A DNA stretch of 64,000 nucleotides from Ampullaceana balthica (taxonomy: Eukaryota > Mollusca > Gastropoda > Lymnaeidae). The stretch lies in assembly GCA_944989445.1 (NCBI GenBank), contig CALYLW010000741.1:62001-126000 (forward strand). The letters run 5' to 3'. Below are positions 35,740 to 46,960 of this stretch, in pieces (the stretch's first letter is position 1; the number at the start of each line of letters is the position of its first letter). Below the pieces are notes generated by a model. It searched no databases. It was not told the DNA's origin and was given only the letters and a program-made list of their open reading frames with translations. The position numbers were made by a program, and so were the translations under genes.

Positions 35740-37165
35740 ATGTGTGTAAAGCCAACAAGTGTGTCTGTAAAGCCAACAAGTGTGTGTGTGTGTAAAGCCA
35801 ACAAGTATGTGTAAAGTCAACAAATATGTGTGTAAAGTCAACAAGTATGTGTGTAAAGTCAACAAGTGTGTGTGTGTAAAATCAACAAGTATGTGTTTAA
35901 AGTCAACAAGTATGTGTAAAGTCAACAAGTATGTGTAAAGTCAACAAGTATGTGTGTAAAGTCAACAAGTATGTGTGTAAAGTCAACAAATGTGTGTGTA
36001 AAGTCAACAAGTATGTGTGTGTGTAAAGTCAACAAGTATATGTGTGTGTAAAGTCAACAAGTATGTGTGTAAAGTCAACAAGTGTGTGTGTAAAGTCAAC
36101 AAGTGTGTGTGTAAAGTCAACAAATATGTGTAAAGTTAACAAGTATTTGCAAAGTCAACAAGTGTGTGTGTAAAGTCAACAAGTATGTGTGTATAAAGTC
36201 AACAAGGTTGTGTGTGTAAAGTCAACAAGTATGTGTGTGTAAAGTCAACAAGTGTGTGTGTAAAGTCAACAAGTATGTGTAAAGTCAACAAGTATGTGTA
36301 AAGTCAAAAAGTATGTGTGTGTAAAGTCAACAAGTGTGTTTGTAAAGTCAACAAGTGTGTGTAAAGTCAACAAGTGTGTGTTTAAAGTCATCAAGTGTGT
36401 GTGTAAAGTCAACAAGTATGTGTGTAAATTCATCAAGTATGTGTAAAGTTAACAAGTATTTGCAAAGTGAACAAGTGTGTGTGTAAAGTCAACAAATATG
36501 TGTGTAAAGTCAACAAGTATGTGTGTAAAAAGTCAACAAGTATGTGTGTGTGTAAAGTCAACAAGTGTGTGTGTTAAGTCAACAAGTGTGTGTGTGTAAA
36601 GTCAACAAGTGTGTGTGTGTGTAAAGTCAACAAGTGTGTGTGTGTGTGTAAAGTCAACAAGTGTGTGTGTGTGTAAAGTCAACAAGTGTGTGTGTGTGTG
36701 TAAAGTCAACAAGTGTGTGTGTGTGTAAAGTCAACAAGTGTGTGTGTGTGTAAAGTCAACAAGTATGTGTGTGTAAAGTCAGCAACATGGGTTTAAAATC
36801 AACAATTTTGTGTGTAAATCCAACAAGTTATGGTGTAAAGTCAACAAGTGTGTGTGTGTGTGTAAAGTCAACAAGTGTGTGTGTGTGTGTGTGAAGTCAA
36901 CAAGTGTGTGTGTGTGTGTAAAGTCAACAAGTGTGTGTGTGTGTAAAGTCAACAAGTGTGTGTGTGTGTGTGTGTAAAGTCAACAAGTGTGTGTGTTAAG
37001 TCAACAAGTGTGTGTGTGTAAAGTCAACAAGTGTGTGTGTGTGTTAGTAAAATCCACAAGTGTGTGTGTGTAAAGTCAACAAGTGTGTGTGTGTGTAAAG
37101 TCAACAAGTGTGTGTGTAATGTCAACAATTGTGTGTGTAATGTCAACAAGTGTGTGTGTACCGTA
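35740..37165. repeat. 1.4-kb minisatellite, ~20-bp unit, in gene 2 3' region
   Basis: More than 60 direct copies of a unit made of tgtgtgtaaagtcaacaag. They differ mostly in the number of GT dinucleotides (one to seven), with a few aagttaac and aatccac variants. On the gene 2 strand it begins about 27 bp after the stop codon, so it probably lies in the 3' UTR as (AC)n and cttgttgacttt repeats. Confidence 0.95.
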
Positions 37166-37191
37166 ATCTCTTTTAAAATGAAATATTTTAG

Positions 37192-37345
37192 TTAAATGCA
37201 GGCTGAAGTGCCAGTTATCCTAGTCAGTTGACAGTAGCAGCCAGTCGTTATTCGAATGGGTATAAACTGCGTTGTTCTTGGCGTCTTAGACACAAAGACA
37301 TGCGCGAATATGGTGGACCGGCTATTCAGACATGTCGAGTTGTAC
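37192..37345 (-). CDS. Gene 2 last exon: cystine-knot C-terminus
   Basis: After acceptor attcttctaacaacag, one base completes a Thr codon left by the previous exon; 50 codons follow to a TAA at 37194-37192. It encodes YNSTC, IFAHVFVSKTPRTT and the terminal GCYCQLTR, supplying cysteines 4 to 6 with a C-x-C pair. A seventh Cys lies two residues before the stop. C3 to C4 spans 11 residues and C4 to C5 spans 30, identical to gene 1 exon 8701-8869. NST is a potential N-glycosylation site. Confidence 0.82.
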
Positions 37346-37517
37346 CTGTTGTTAGAAGAATCAGGCTTTAAAGTGAGATGCGAAGTAGACTATTCATTTG
37401 TTGTCATTTTTTAAAAAATTATCACGTGTGATCCAGTAACAGTAATTATAAGTATAAGAGTAGAAAATGCGCCACAATTCCTCCCCAAAAATAATAGCTA
37501 CAAGGTATATCTATGAA

Positions 37518-37679
37518 CAGTGTTCCTTTTATACGGCGCGGTCGCGCAGATATCTGACCGACGCTTTTCAGCAGTTTAAAAATTACAGCGCAGCGAATTT
37601 TGTAAAATATTGTACACAAAAAAAAACGTAATGCTGAGCAACTTTGCGCGCGGACCAACGAACCTTAGAGGGAACGTTG
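37518..37679. mobile_element. hAT MITE with perfect 8-bp target duplication
   Basis: Ends CAGTGTTCC and GGGAACGTTG are imperfect inverted repeats. Flanks TCTATGAA occur exactly on both sides (37510-37517 and 37680-37687). The body has a gcggtcgcgcagatatctga motif also found near 54690. It lies in the last intron of gene 2. Confidence 0.88.
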
Positions 37680-37949
37680 TCTATGAATCCTTGAGCCTAA
37701 GTTATTTCTTGACCCCAACATGTAACCTTTAACCCTTGCTGTGTACTTTTTTTTAATCTATAATCATGTATGTTATGACACATTATTATATGAACAAAGG
37801 ATCTGTTTCACACACTTCAAAGAATTTTTTTTTAAAACATATTATTTTTGAAAAGTCAAGCCAGGGGTAACATCTTTCTGTGCCATAGCCTCCTTGGGTA
37901 AAGTTAATGTTTAATGTTCATTATCTCTAAATTTCTCTGGATAATTGTT

Positions 37950-38955
37950 TTCAGGGGATTAGATAGGGATAATTGCTCCAATAGATTTTACGACGACTTC
38001 AGTGTTCTAAAATGGTGTCTATCACAAGGTCGTACACAGTTGATTCGTACGTTCGAACGAACCCCCTTATGCAAACTTATGTCCTTTTTGAACAAATAGA
38101 TTTGCGGAAAACAATGTTTAATATTTTGAGGCTGATCCGAAGATAACAAGTTCAGTAGACAAGGAATCCAAAAAATTGTATTGCTGTGTTGAGATTAGTG
38201 AAAAAGCACAATGAGTACCTGATGTCCAACTGCATAAACCACTCCCAAAGAATGCGACGTATCCAAAATGAACTCATTTCCTTAATTGGCAACGACATCA
38301 TTCAATCAAAAATTGTTAAAGAAATAAAAGAAGCAAAATTCCAATCTGTTTTGGCCGACGAGGTGACCACTCACAACAAAGAATAAATGTCGATTTGTAT
38401 CAGATCTGTTGACAGCGAAAACAATGTAAGAGAGGAATTCATCTCTTTTGTTCCACTTGTTCGAACCACGGGAGGCGATGGCCTCAAAGGTATTGAAATT
38501 ATTGAGATATTTGGGGATCCCACAACAGAATATTAGGAACCAGTGTTATGATGTTATGTCGGGCGCTGTCTCAGGAGTTCAAGCGCGTATTCTGGCGGTA
38601 TACACACACTGCAGCAACCACGCTTTAAACCTAGTGCGGACTTCCAGATATGCGTAACATGATTGACAAATTAAAAGAAAGCTGCATTTTTTAAAATAGC
38701 AGCCCAAAGCGCGAAGCCTTGTTGAAAACGTCATATAAACAAGTCTTGACTTTTGTGACTTCCTGCGCGTGTGAGCAAAGTTTCAGTGCACTCAGAAGTT
38801 TGCACAATTACATGAGATTTCAATGGGACATGAAAGACTTACCGAGCTTGCATCGATGCATATTCATTACACTTTCAATATCAACGAGGACAGTGTTTTA
38901 CAGATATGTGTTAACAAAAACCCGAGAAGAATTTACATCGAAGATGTTCTAAAAT
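37950..38955 (+). pseudogene. second hAT transposase remnant (ZMYM1/DUF4371-like)
   Basis: Three open pieces follow the order of a DUF4371/hAT transposase on the plus strand. 38186-38386 has NDIIQSKIVKEIKEAKFQ then VLADEVT. 38448-38657 has LGIPQQNIRNQCYDVMSG then VYTHCSNHALNLV. 38719-38952 has VTSCACEQSFSALR, the C-terminal dimerisation motif. The segment between the last two is missing. It lies in antisense orientation in the last intron of gene 2. I did not find its terminal repeats. Confidence 0.82.
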
Positions 38956-39329
38956 AAACTTCATAGCATTGTGGTCTCCCGTCTTGGAAACTTTTATTTA
39001 CAGTGTTAATTATTTATTGCAAGAAAACTTAATTTTTTGGTCACTGTACGCACAGAAAACAATTTTGTTTGCAAAACGAGGCAAAAAAGACGAGAAGTTT
39101 AATCAACGCCCTCAATATATCATAGGTACAGAATTGTTGATTAAACATTCTCATCCAAATTTGAAGTCATAGCACCATATATTGTAGGTATCTGAACATG
39201 AAATGCCATCGCGCACGTTTGCGAACACCCCTGAAAACTTTCTGGGTACAGCCTTGTATCACTATCAATATGTTGAAGTACATAACACATCAAGTTAGTT
39301 ACCCATACACAAATTAATAAAGCACGAGT

Positions 39330-39592
39330 TAATCTACCACCGTTTAATTCTAACACCAGTTAATTTAGCAACAGTTAATATAGCATCAGTTAATCTAGCA
39401 CCAGTTAATCCAGCACCAGTTAATTTAGCAACAGTTAATGCAGCACTAGTTAATGCAGCTCCAGTAAATATATCACATGTTAATCCAGCACTTGTCAATC
39501 TAGCAACAGTTAATCTAGCAACAGTCAATCTAGATAGTTAATCTAGCAACAGTTAATCTAGCAACAGTTAATCTAGCAACGGTTAATCATTT
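39330..39592. repeat. tandem repeat, 10-15-bp unit, next to gene 2 splice donor
   Basis: About 20 direct copies of units such as gttaatctagcaaca and gttaatccagcacca. The array ends about 20 bp from the gene 2 donor GTAAGC (39610-39605), inside the last intron. Confidence 0.88.
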
Positions 39593-39610
39593 ACCCCCTC
39601 AATTGCTTAC

Positions 39611-39792
39611 GTCTGTCTGATGATGCCTCGACATGGCTGGCCAGCATAAAGGCACGTCACGATCAGGAACGACTGCCACATCGTGTCCTGCACCAGCTCA
39701 CGTCGACGTCCACTTTGATCGTTAGCGTGAGTCAAATTTACATATCGTATATAGTGGGTACAGGTATAAATCCAACTGGATGACTGACGTTT
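39611..39792 (-). CDS. Gene 2 penultimate exon: cystine-knot N-terminal half
   Basis: 182 nt between acceptor catgtcttcaacag and donor GTAAGC, starting in phase 0 and ending in phase 2, exactly as in gene 1 exon 9361-9542. It encodes KRQSSSWIYTC, then RYVNLTHANDQ, LVQDTMWQSFLIVTC and GQPCRGI. Cysteines 1 to 3 sit at the same offsets as in gene 1 (11 residues before C1, x35, x6). The Lys ending the previous exon joins KR here to make KKR, a good prohormone convertase site directly before the mature domain. NLT is a potential glycosylation site. Confidence 0.83.
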
Positions 39793-40466
39793 CTGTTGAA
39801 GACATGTATGAATATAGGGCTTTAGAGTGGGGAAAGTAGTTTTGCACAACAAGAAATGAGGAATTGTCAAATACAATTTTTTAGAGCACCTTGTTATTAG
39901 TATTCAATTTTAGTAGTATTTGTATATATATGTAATACATTATGTTTTATTGCGATGTGTTAATTAGACCTTGTCATTTCTAAAACGGGAAAACGTCATA
40001 ACTCATTGAGTAATGTTCTATTTTGAGATTACATTTTAGCAGAACAATGTTTTGAAGCATAAATACAATCGAATCAATAAGCTCTCAAAATTGTTAGCAA
40101 AGTAAAATTACAAAACTATTTTTTCTTGTTCAAGTCCAATAAGCTGACTTAAATTAACGAAGAATTAAAAAATAGCTGATAATATAGTTCCTTCTCAATA
40201 TACATACATTTACATATTGACTCGTATCTTTTGTTAAATTTTTATTAAATTCGTCCCCAAAAAAGATATTTATAAATATCCCCAAAACTTCTATTAATAG
40301 ATTTCCGCCATATTATGACAAAGCCTACAGCGCTATATTTTGTGTTGATCATTTAGAGATTTTGTTAAATTCGAAAAATTCCGGAAGCGTAATAGAATGC
40401 GCCTCAATTTTTGTGCGTAATTTCTAATGATCTCAATTAATCGAAAATTTCATTATTTCGATGAAA
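39793..40466. other. non-coding part of gene 2 intron
   Basis: AT-rich sequence. No transposon end or exon is supported. Confidence 0.4.
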
Positions 40467-42270
40467 TCTATATGTGTATAAAAATCAAAGTATGTATGTA
40501 TGTATGTATGTATGTATGTATGTATGTATGTATGTATGTGTGTATGTATGTATGTATGTATGTATGTATGTATGTATGTATGTATGTATGTATGTATGTA
40601 TGTATGTATGTATGTATGTATGTATGTATGTATGTATGTATGTATGTATGTATGTATGTATGTATGTATGTATGTATGTATGTATGTATGTATGTATGTA
40701 TGTATGTATGTATGTATGTATGTATGTATGTATGTATGTATGTATGTATGTATGTATGTATGTATGTATGTATGTATGTATGTATGTATGTATGTATGTA
40801 TGTATGTATGTATGTATGTATGTATGTATGTATGTATGTATGTATGTATGTATGTATGTATGTATGTATGTATGTATGTATGTATGTATGTATGTATGTA
40901 TGTATGTATGTATGTATGTATGTATGTATGTATGTATGTATGTATGTATGTATGTATGTCCTTTATAGCTGACTAAACCATTCATACGATCGCCATGAAA
41001 CTTTTGGAGAATTTTGAGTACGCTCCTGGGATGGAAATAGGCAACTTTTTTTTCAAAATTTAACACTCAAGGGGCGCCGGGGATTTTTAATAGGATTTTT
41101 TTCTTATATGAGCTATATAAAAATTAGTTTAAGCGTTAGCTATTAGGTAAATTGATAGATCTTAACCAAACTTTGTATATAACAACTTGGTAGCCAATAT
41201 TGAAATACTATAGGGCTAATTTCCTAATGTCTATTTCTTCGGGGCTGGAGGCCCAAAATGTCTTTTTTCATAAACGTTTAAGATTTTATTCCCCATTCAA
41301 TTATTAACTATCTGGAGAAATATAGATAAGTTTATCCATTATGAAATTGATTGAAATAAACAGGTGTTTTGAACGTGACATATTGCACTAAATGGGCCCT
41401 GGGGCCCTTAATGTCATTTTTTGCTTATATGAGCTATATAAAATTAGTTTATGCGTTATCTACTGAATAAATGAACGGATCTTAACCAAACTTTGTATAT
41501 AAAAACTTGGTAGCTCATATTAAAAAAGGTCACTTCACATTTTATGTCCAATTATTTAAATGTCTTTAAAAAAATATGTTTGAGATATTATGTGTCATTC
41601 TATTTTTAACGATCTTGAGAAAAATATCTATGATGAAACTGAATTAAAATGAACAGCATTTTAAAATTGACATCTTACATCGAATGAGCCAAAAAAAAAT
41701 TATATATTTTTTTATTTATTTAATTTTTTTTGTTGTTTTTGTATACTCTAAGATGTTATTTTCCACTCAGTTTTTAACGACCTTGAGAAACATATCAATG
41801 ATAAAACTGAATTTAAATGAACAGGTTTTCAAAATGTACATCTTGAACCGAATGGGCCCTGGGGCTCCTTAATGTATTTTGTCCTTATATTAGCTATATA
41901 AAATTAGTTTAAGTGTTAGATAATTAGAAGATAACAGGTTTTTTCACCAAACTCGGTAGATAAAAAATTAAGAGCCTATATTAAATTGCTATAGGGCACT
42001 GAACTCCTAATGTTCATTTCCTCGGGGCTGGGGGCCCTAAAAGTGTGTTTTTTTTACTAAACTTTTAATATTCTATTTCCCATTCAATTTTACACGATAT
42101 TGAGAAATATAGATACATAGATATATTTGTTATGAAATTGATTGAAATGAACAGATTTTCGAACTTCATATAAAACTGATGGGCCCGGTGACCCTTAATG
42201 TAATTCCTTTTTTTATCCTTTATGTATGCCTTTTGACTGAGATCGTTGCAACGCACGATGGGTCTGCTAG
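40467..42270 (+). mobile_element. non-autonomous Helitron, family A copy 3
   Basis: Begins TC after A (tctatatgtgtataaaaatc) and ends gatgggtctgctag before T. The cgttgcaacg palindrome precedes the end. The body is colinear with 9856-11210. About 480 bp of its 1.8 kb is a TATG microsatellite just inside the 5' end. It lies in the long intron of gene 2. Confidence 0.88.
40487..40968. repeat. (TATG)n microsatellite, ~120 units
   Basis: An almost perfect TATG array with one TGTG interruption near 40538. The open frames across it on both strands (YVCM and HTYI repeats) are by-products of a 4-bp repeat, not genes. Confidence 0.97.
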
Positions 42271-42513
42271 TTTAGTATAAATATGAGCTCAGTACCAGTG
42301 TTAAAAGCGCTTTCGTATTGAATTATAAATGGTTGTTGAGGTCTTCGACGTATTTTCTGCTTCGTGCAAATTATTTGTTGGCATATTGACCTGCTTGTAA
42401 CACATGTTTATTTTTAATTTCAAGTATTAAATTGTTGATACACTTAAGCCTGTGGCTTGAGTTGAATTTCTTGAAGAGAACCTCACCCCTAGGAACATAA
42501 TATTATCCTTCGT

Positions 42514-44993
42514 CAGTGGTGTAGCGAGAGGGGGGCAAGGGGGGCAAATGCCCCGGGCGGCACTTTAATAGGGGTGGCAAATCCCTCGTCATTTATTTGC
42601 TTCTAAGAGTGATTTTTTAAAAAAAAGAATTAGACATTTTTATCATAATAAGGTGATACCCAAAAAAAATAATAATAATAAATTGATAAAAGCAATAAGG
42701 GATAAGAAACTTTTCTAAAACATGTAAACGTTACTACTGCAAAACTTCAAACTCCATTTTGGATATACATTATTCTGATCCTTATGCTAATGAACTGAAA
42801 AACTAGGAGGTTTATGTATTATGAGAAAATTAAACTGGTTTTCTGGTTACTTAATTTCCAATATGAGCTGATCGAAATCCATGGGTGGCACTTTGTTGGG
42901 TCGGCAAATTCCATTGTTAATCAACTTATAAAAATTTATTTTAAAAAACGTTAAAATAAACTTAAATAAAATAAAAGGAAAGACAAGCTAAAAAATTAAT
43001 TTAAAAAATAAAAAAGCTATATTAAAATACATGAACATCTCTGATGCTAAAACTTCAACTCGTTAATGAATCTAAAGTATTCTGATACTAATACTTCTGA
43101 ACTGAAAAACCAAGAGGCCGGTGTAGTATAAAAACATAACGATGATGTCCTGCTAACTATGTAACTATAAGTGATTCAAGTTTGTCAGCGTCTCATCTTG
43201 TAGAAGCGAAATTTGCTTTACGAACCTTTAATGGCCAATAACAACCAATACAATGGCAAAGGCATACTTAGACGTTATGGATAGCAATAAATGGCCCATG
43301 CATACAGATTTTCGATTACTATTCGGCAGAGAAATTGAGTGTGTCCAACATATTAAAATATCTTCCCCAAATTAGACACGGACCTCACAGCAAAAAAGAG
43401 ACGAGACGTGCACCCCGTGTATGGCTTTAAATGCTTAAACTAATGGGGGAAAATGTTGCTTATTTAAATGGATTATTCTCCAAAATTATTGCAAAAAACT
43501 TATGGAAACAAGTCATAACATAAAACCATAAAATAAATGTACTTTTGAACAAGTGTTCAACTTTACCAAAGTTTTTGCAAATGGAAGAAAGTAGAAATAG
43601 GATCCAAATATTGATTTTTTAAAAGGGTCAACAAAACGCTGCTGTAAAAGTGGCAAAAAGTTATTGTTATTATTTTTTTTAGATTTTTATAGCAAAAAAA
43701 TGTATATCTCCTTTAGAGATGCAGACGAAAAGCTAATCTCACGAACAGACGCAGGAACCTTTATTTTAAAAAAAAATTTTTAAATTTTTTTTAAATAATA
43801 CATTTGGATACGACTACTATCTGGAAACTTGTTATTTATAAAATCAATGAAAGCCTGAAGTTATTAACACATTATAGTGCTAAAATGTTTTGCAGAGGCC
43901 ATTCACAGAGAATTTAATAGAATACTTAAAGGATGCTTTGGCATTTGCCATTATATCGTGGTGATCAAAACGAATATTTATCCATGTTATGTAGAAAAAC
44001 AGTTGAGATGAAAGTTGTAGGTTAAGTTACTGTAGGAATTCATGTGACGTTTTGGCAGTTACAGAATTTGGAAATCAGATATGATTTTCGTACACCAGCT
44101 AGCCTAATGGACTTTAAAATTTTGCATTCATGTTAGAGTATGTAAATTCAAAGTATCTCACATGACATTGTCAAACAAAAACTACTTTACCTAACAGATA
44201 AAAAAATGAATTAATGAATTCAAGCCCACTTTATTTATTCATGTTTATTATTTAAAGCTTGGAGGTGCATTACCTATTATAAAATGTTTTTGAATATTCC
44301 TTACAGCTGCGAGACAAGATTATCTAAAATTAAGTTAATGAAAATTTAATAATGATCAATAATAAATATACCAAGAATTAACTTTTGTATAGCTATTGTG
44401 GCTATTGACCATGGTGTGGCTGGCAACAATTATACACAAAAAATTGTGCCACGCCGAAAAGCAGAAATCTCAAATTTTATTTAAGAAATTAAAGCTTTTC
44501 TACATGTAATTATTTCTAACATATTTAACATATAACAAATTTATTGTGCTCTAATTATTTCTTTCTAATAAAACTAGGGGTTGTAGGGCGCCTACGGCAC
44601 ACACTTTTTTCAAAAGCCCACGTAACTTATCCTTGTTGGATAAATACGAAATGTTAAACTTTCTTAAATGTATATAAAGTATTTTATAATTGTTTGGGTA
44701 ATTGACGGCATATAATATTTTAAGGCGAGAAACACCACACGCTCTGTTAATCTCGAAACCAAAATGATTATGATTTTACGTCTATATTTTCAATTTTAAA
44801 AAAAAACAATTTTCTTTTTTAACTGCTATGGACTGATGTACTATATCCCTCAACGTTATGGAGACAGACAGACAGATAGTGAGTGAGGGACTTCGGCTTT
44901 TATATTGTTTATAATTATCTTTTCCTTATAGGGGGGAGGGGGCGGAAAATGTGGGTTCTGCCCCGGGCGGCACATACCCACGCTACGCCGCTT
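42514..44993. mobile_element. hAT transposon, 2.5 kb, degenerate
   Basis: Left end cagtggtgtagcg and right end cgctacgccgctt are imperfect inverted repeats. TCCTTCGT flanks both sides (42506-42513 and 44994-45001), a perfect 8-bp duplication. No transposase frame is recognisable. A family B Helitron is nested at 44574-44905. The ends resemble those of 31455-35120. Confidence 0.85.
44574..44905 (-). mobile_element. Helitron-like family B copy (reverse)
   Basis: Read on the minus strand it starts near aatataaaagccgaagtccc and ends with a GTAGGCGCCC block and CCCCTAG before T. The agggacat/ataacgtt and attttggttt blocks are shared with the other copies. Nested in the hAT at 42514-44993. Confidence 0.7.
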
Positions 44994-45006
44994 TCCTTCG
45001 TCTGCC

Positions 45007-46015
45007 TCATTGAGGTAGAATACAGCACTTTTTCTGCCGACTTATCTTATGTATTACAGATCCTCCTGCTTGTATGGCATCTGTCCGTCTACGAAAGACG
45101 ATAGATTTATCTTTATTATTTGCAGCTCTTGGTGTGGCTGATGAGACCATCCTTGAGTGGCAGTCTCTTCTGGATGACACACACACGAAAGCAGTGGGGC
45201 AGTGTTGCCTGGCCTTTCTCCTCGCCCTTTTCCCGACTGCTTCTGCCCTAGTTTGCTCCTCTGCTCTTAGTAATCCTTCTTTCACTATAGCCCGCCACAT
45301 GGACCTATCCTCTGCCAGGTTTTCCCAGTTTTGTATATCAATGTTGGCTACTTTCATGTCACTCTTGCATATGTCCACGTATCTAAGACATGGCCGACCA
45401 ACCGACATTTTCCCTGTTGCCAGCTCGCTGTAAAGCACATCCTTGGGTATGCGACAACTTTGCATCCTCTTGACGTGTCCAAGCCAGCGGAGGCGTCTTT
45501 GGCTTAATATTGCTGCAATACTACTCATGCTTGCTTGAGCCAGGACCTCTGTGTTGGGGACTTTCTCTTGCCATTTGATGTCTAGGATGCGGCGCAGGCA
45601 TCTGAGGTGGAAGCTATTGAGCCTTCTTTCATGCCTGGTGTAGGTGGTCCAAGACTCGCATCCATAGAGGAGTGTGCTCAGTACGCAGGCCTGGTATACC
45701 TGCAGCTTAGTCCTTGCTGTGAGTTTGGCATTGGACCAGACTCTTTTGTACAGTCTAGCCATAACAGTTGCTGCCTTCCCTATCCTACTACTTATCTCAT
45801 CTTCCAGTGAGAGGGTGCTCGAGATGTTTGATCCCAGATAAGTAAAACTGTCAACAGCATCCAGGTTGCAGTCGTCGATGGTGATAGTCGGGAGAGAGGC
45901 AGCATCCTGTGCCATGATGTTGGTTTTCTTTATACTTATGGTCAGGCCAAACTCTTTGCAGGCAGCGGAGAAGCTGGATACAAGGTTCTGCAGCCCGTCT
46001 GCTGTGTGGGATATT
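45007..46015 (-). pseudogene. LINE ORF C-terminus (RT end plus C-terminal finger)
   Basis: The minus strand is open for 302 codons (45915-45007), and the same frame extends upstream to 46015 with FGLTISIKKTNIMAQD, the usual end of a LINE reverse transcriptase. Later motifs are ACVLSTLLYGCESWT, RRLRWLGHVKRM and GRPCLRYVDICKSD. The terminal C-x2-C...SH...C finger is broken: the DCHSR piece is followed by a one-base shift that moves the remaining part into another frame. The family is the one at 16905-17345. It lies as an antisense-independent passenger in the long gene 2 intron. It is 5'-truncated. Confidence 0.9.
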
Positions 46016-46545
46016 AAATGGGATATTAGATGCTCCTGCTATACAGAAGATTATTGCGCCCTATGTTCTGCTAAGAACCTATTGGCAAGTAACTCAGGGT
46101 TGTCATACCAGGGCTATTAGAGTTCCACGCCATTACCAGCCGCATTTGTTTCCATAAATTAACTGCCTCGAGTACCCATTCGGAACTTGGTGGACTCGGG
46201 GATAGCCTATGCACTGGAACAAATACCTGAAAACACATCCATTTACATTCTAGGTGGGAACCATTGTTTAAGCTCTGATTGGCATCAATCATGATGATCA
46301 ATTTTAACCCACATCGTGATGTCCAGTTGAGCCGAGCGTATGTATTTTACGGCCGATTGTCACTCTTGATATTGGAATGTCGGCAGGCAGTTGGAAAATC
46401 GGCTTGAGGCGATCGGCGAAAGTCGGAAGTAAATAAAATAATTACGAATTTTGGATGTTTGTATATTGTATGTATCATAAAACATGCTTGCCAACTCCAG
46501 TTAGTTGTCATTAATTCATGATCAGTAGATCACAAGTATTTTTTT
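46016..46545. other. non-coding part of gene 2 intron
   Basis: No supported exon or transposon end. Confidence 0.4.
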
Positions 46546-46547
<2 letters not shown>

Positions 46548-46615
<68 letters not shown>

Positions 46616-46630
46616 GTGTGTGTGTGTGTG
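46548..46630. repeat. (AT)n then (GT)n microsatellite
   Basis: About 60 bp of alternating AT is followed by a short TGTG run, beginning about 150 bp beyond the gene 2 propeptide exon, in the intron. Confidence 0.95.
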
Positions 46631-46778
46631 TCAAAAACATTCGTTTATTTTTATTTTTTGTCACACGGATTTCAATTATGCCAACGCGACCTATGTCAAT
46701 ATGGTAAGCCATCTTAAATTGTAGCTAGTCATATTGCCAGCGTCTTCATAGTTAACCGCTCCATTTTCTGATTCTAAC

Positions 46779-46960
46779 CTTTAATTGAGACCCATCTTCG
46801 AAGTTAACCTCATCCACGTCAAATCCTGCATCTCGAATGCCGTCTCGTACAGGAGTCTCTGGCGAAAGAGCACGTCCCTGTACAAAAACAGACCTCTTGC
46901 TAATGGCGTAGGTTTTTGTGTCCTTCTGTACTTGGTCCTCCGATGAGATCTCTCCGTAGT
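46779..46960 (-). CDS. Gene 2 propeptide exon
   Basis: 182 nt between acceptor atgaattgattctag and donor GTTAGA, entering in phase 1 and leaving in phase 0, the same phases as gene 1 exon 20104-20372. It encodes YGEISSEDQVQKDTKT, then SKRSVFVQGRALSPETP and ends VNFEDGSQLK. No cysteines are present. An internal SKRS could be another processing site. The final Lys with KR of the next exon forms a KKR site before the knot. Length equality with the next exon (182 nt) looks coincidental because the sequences differ. Confidence 0.72.

Noticed and set aside
35740..37165. CRISPR-like array or coding repeats
   Set aside because: There are no spacers; the units differ only in GT run length, and the frames shift constantly.
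40427..41066. Long open frames with YVCM or HTYI repeats on both strands
   Set aside because: They come from a TATG microsatellite, which is open in several frames; there is no independent coding evidence.
45074..46120. Plus-strand open frames of 60-120 codons
   Set aside because: Antisense to the LINE frame, which has clear family motifs on the minus strand.
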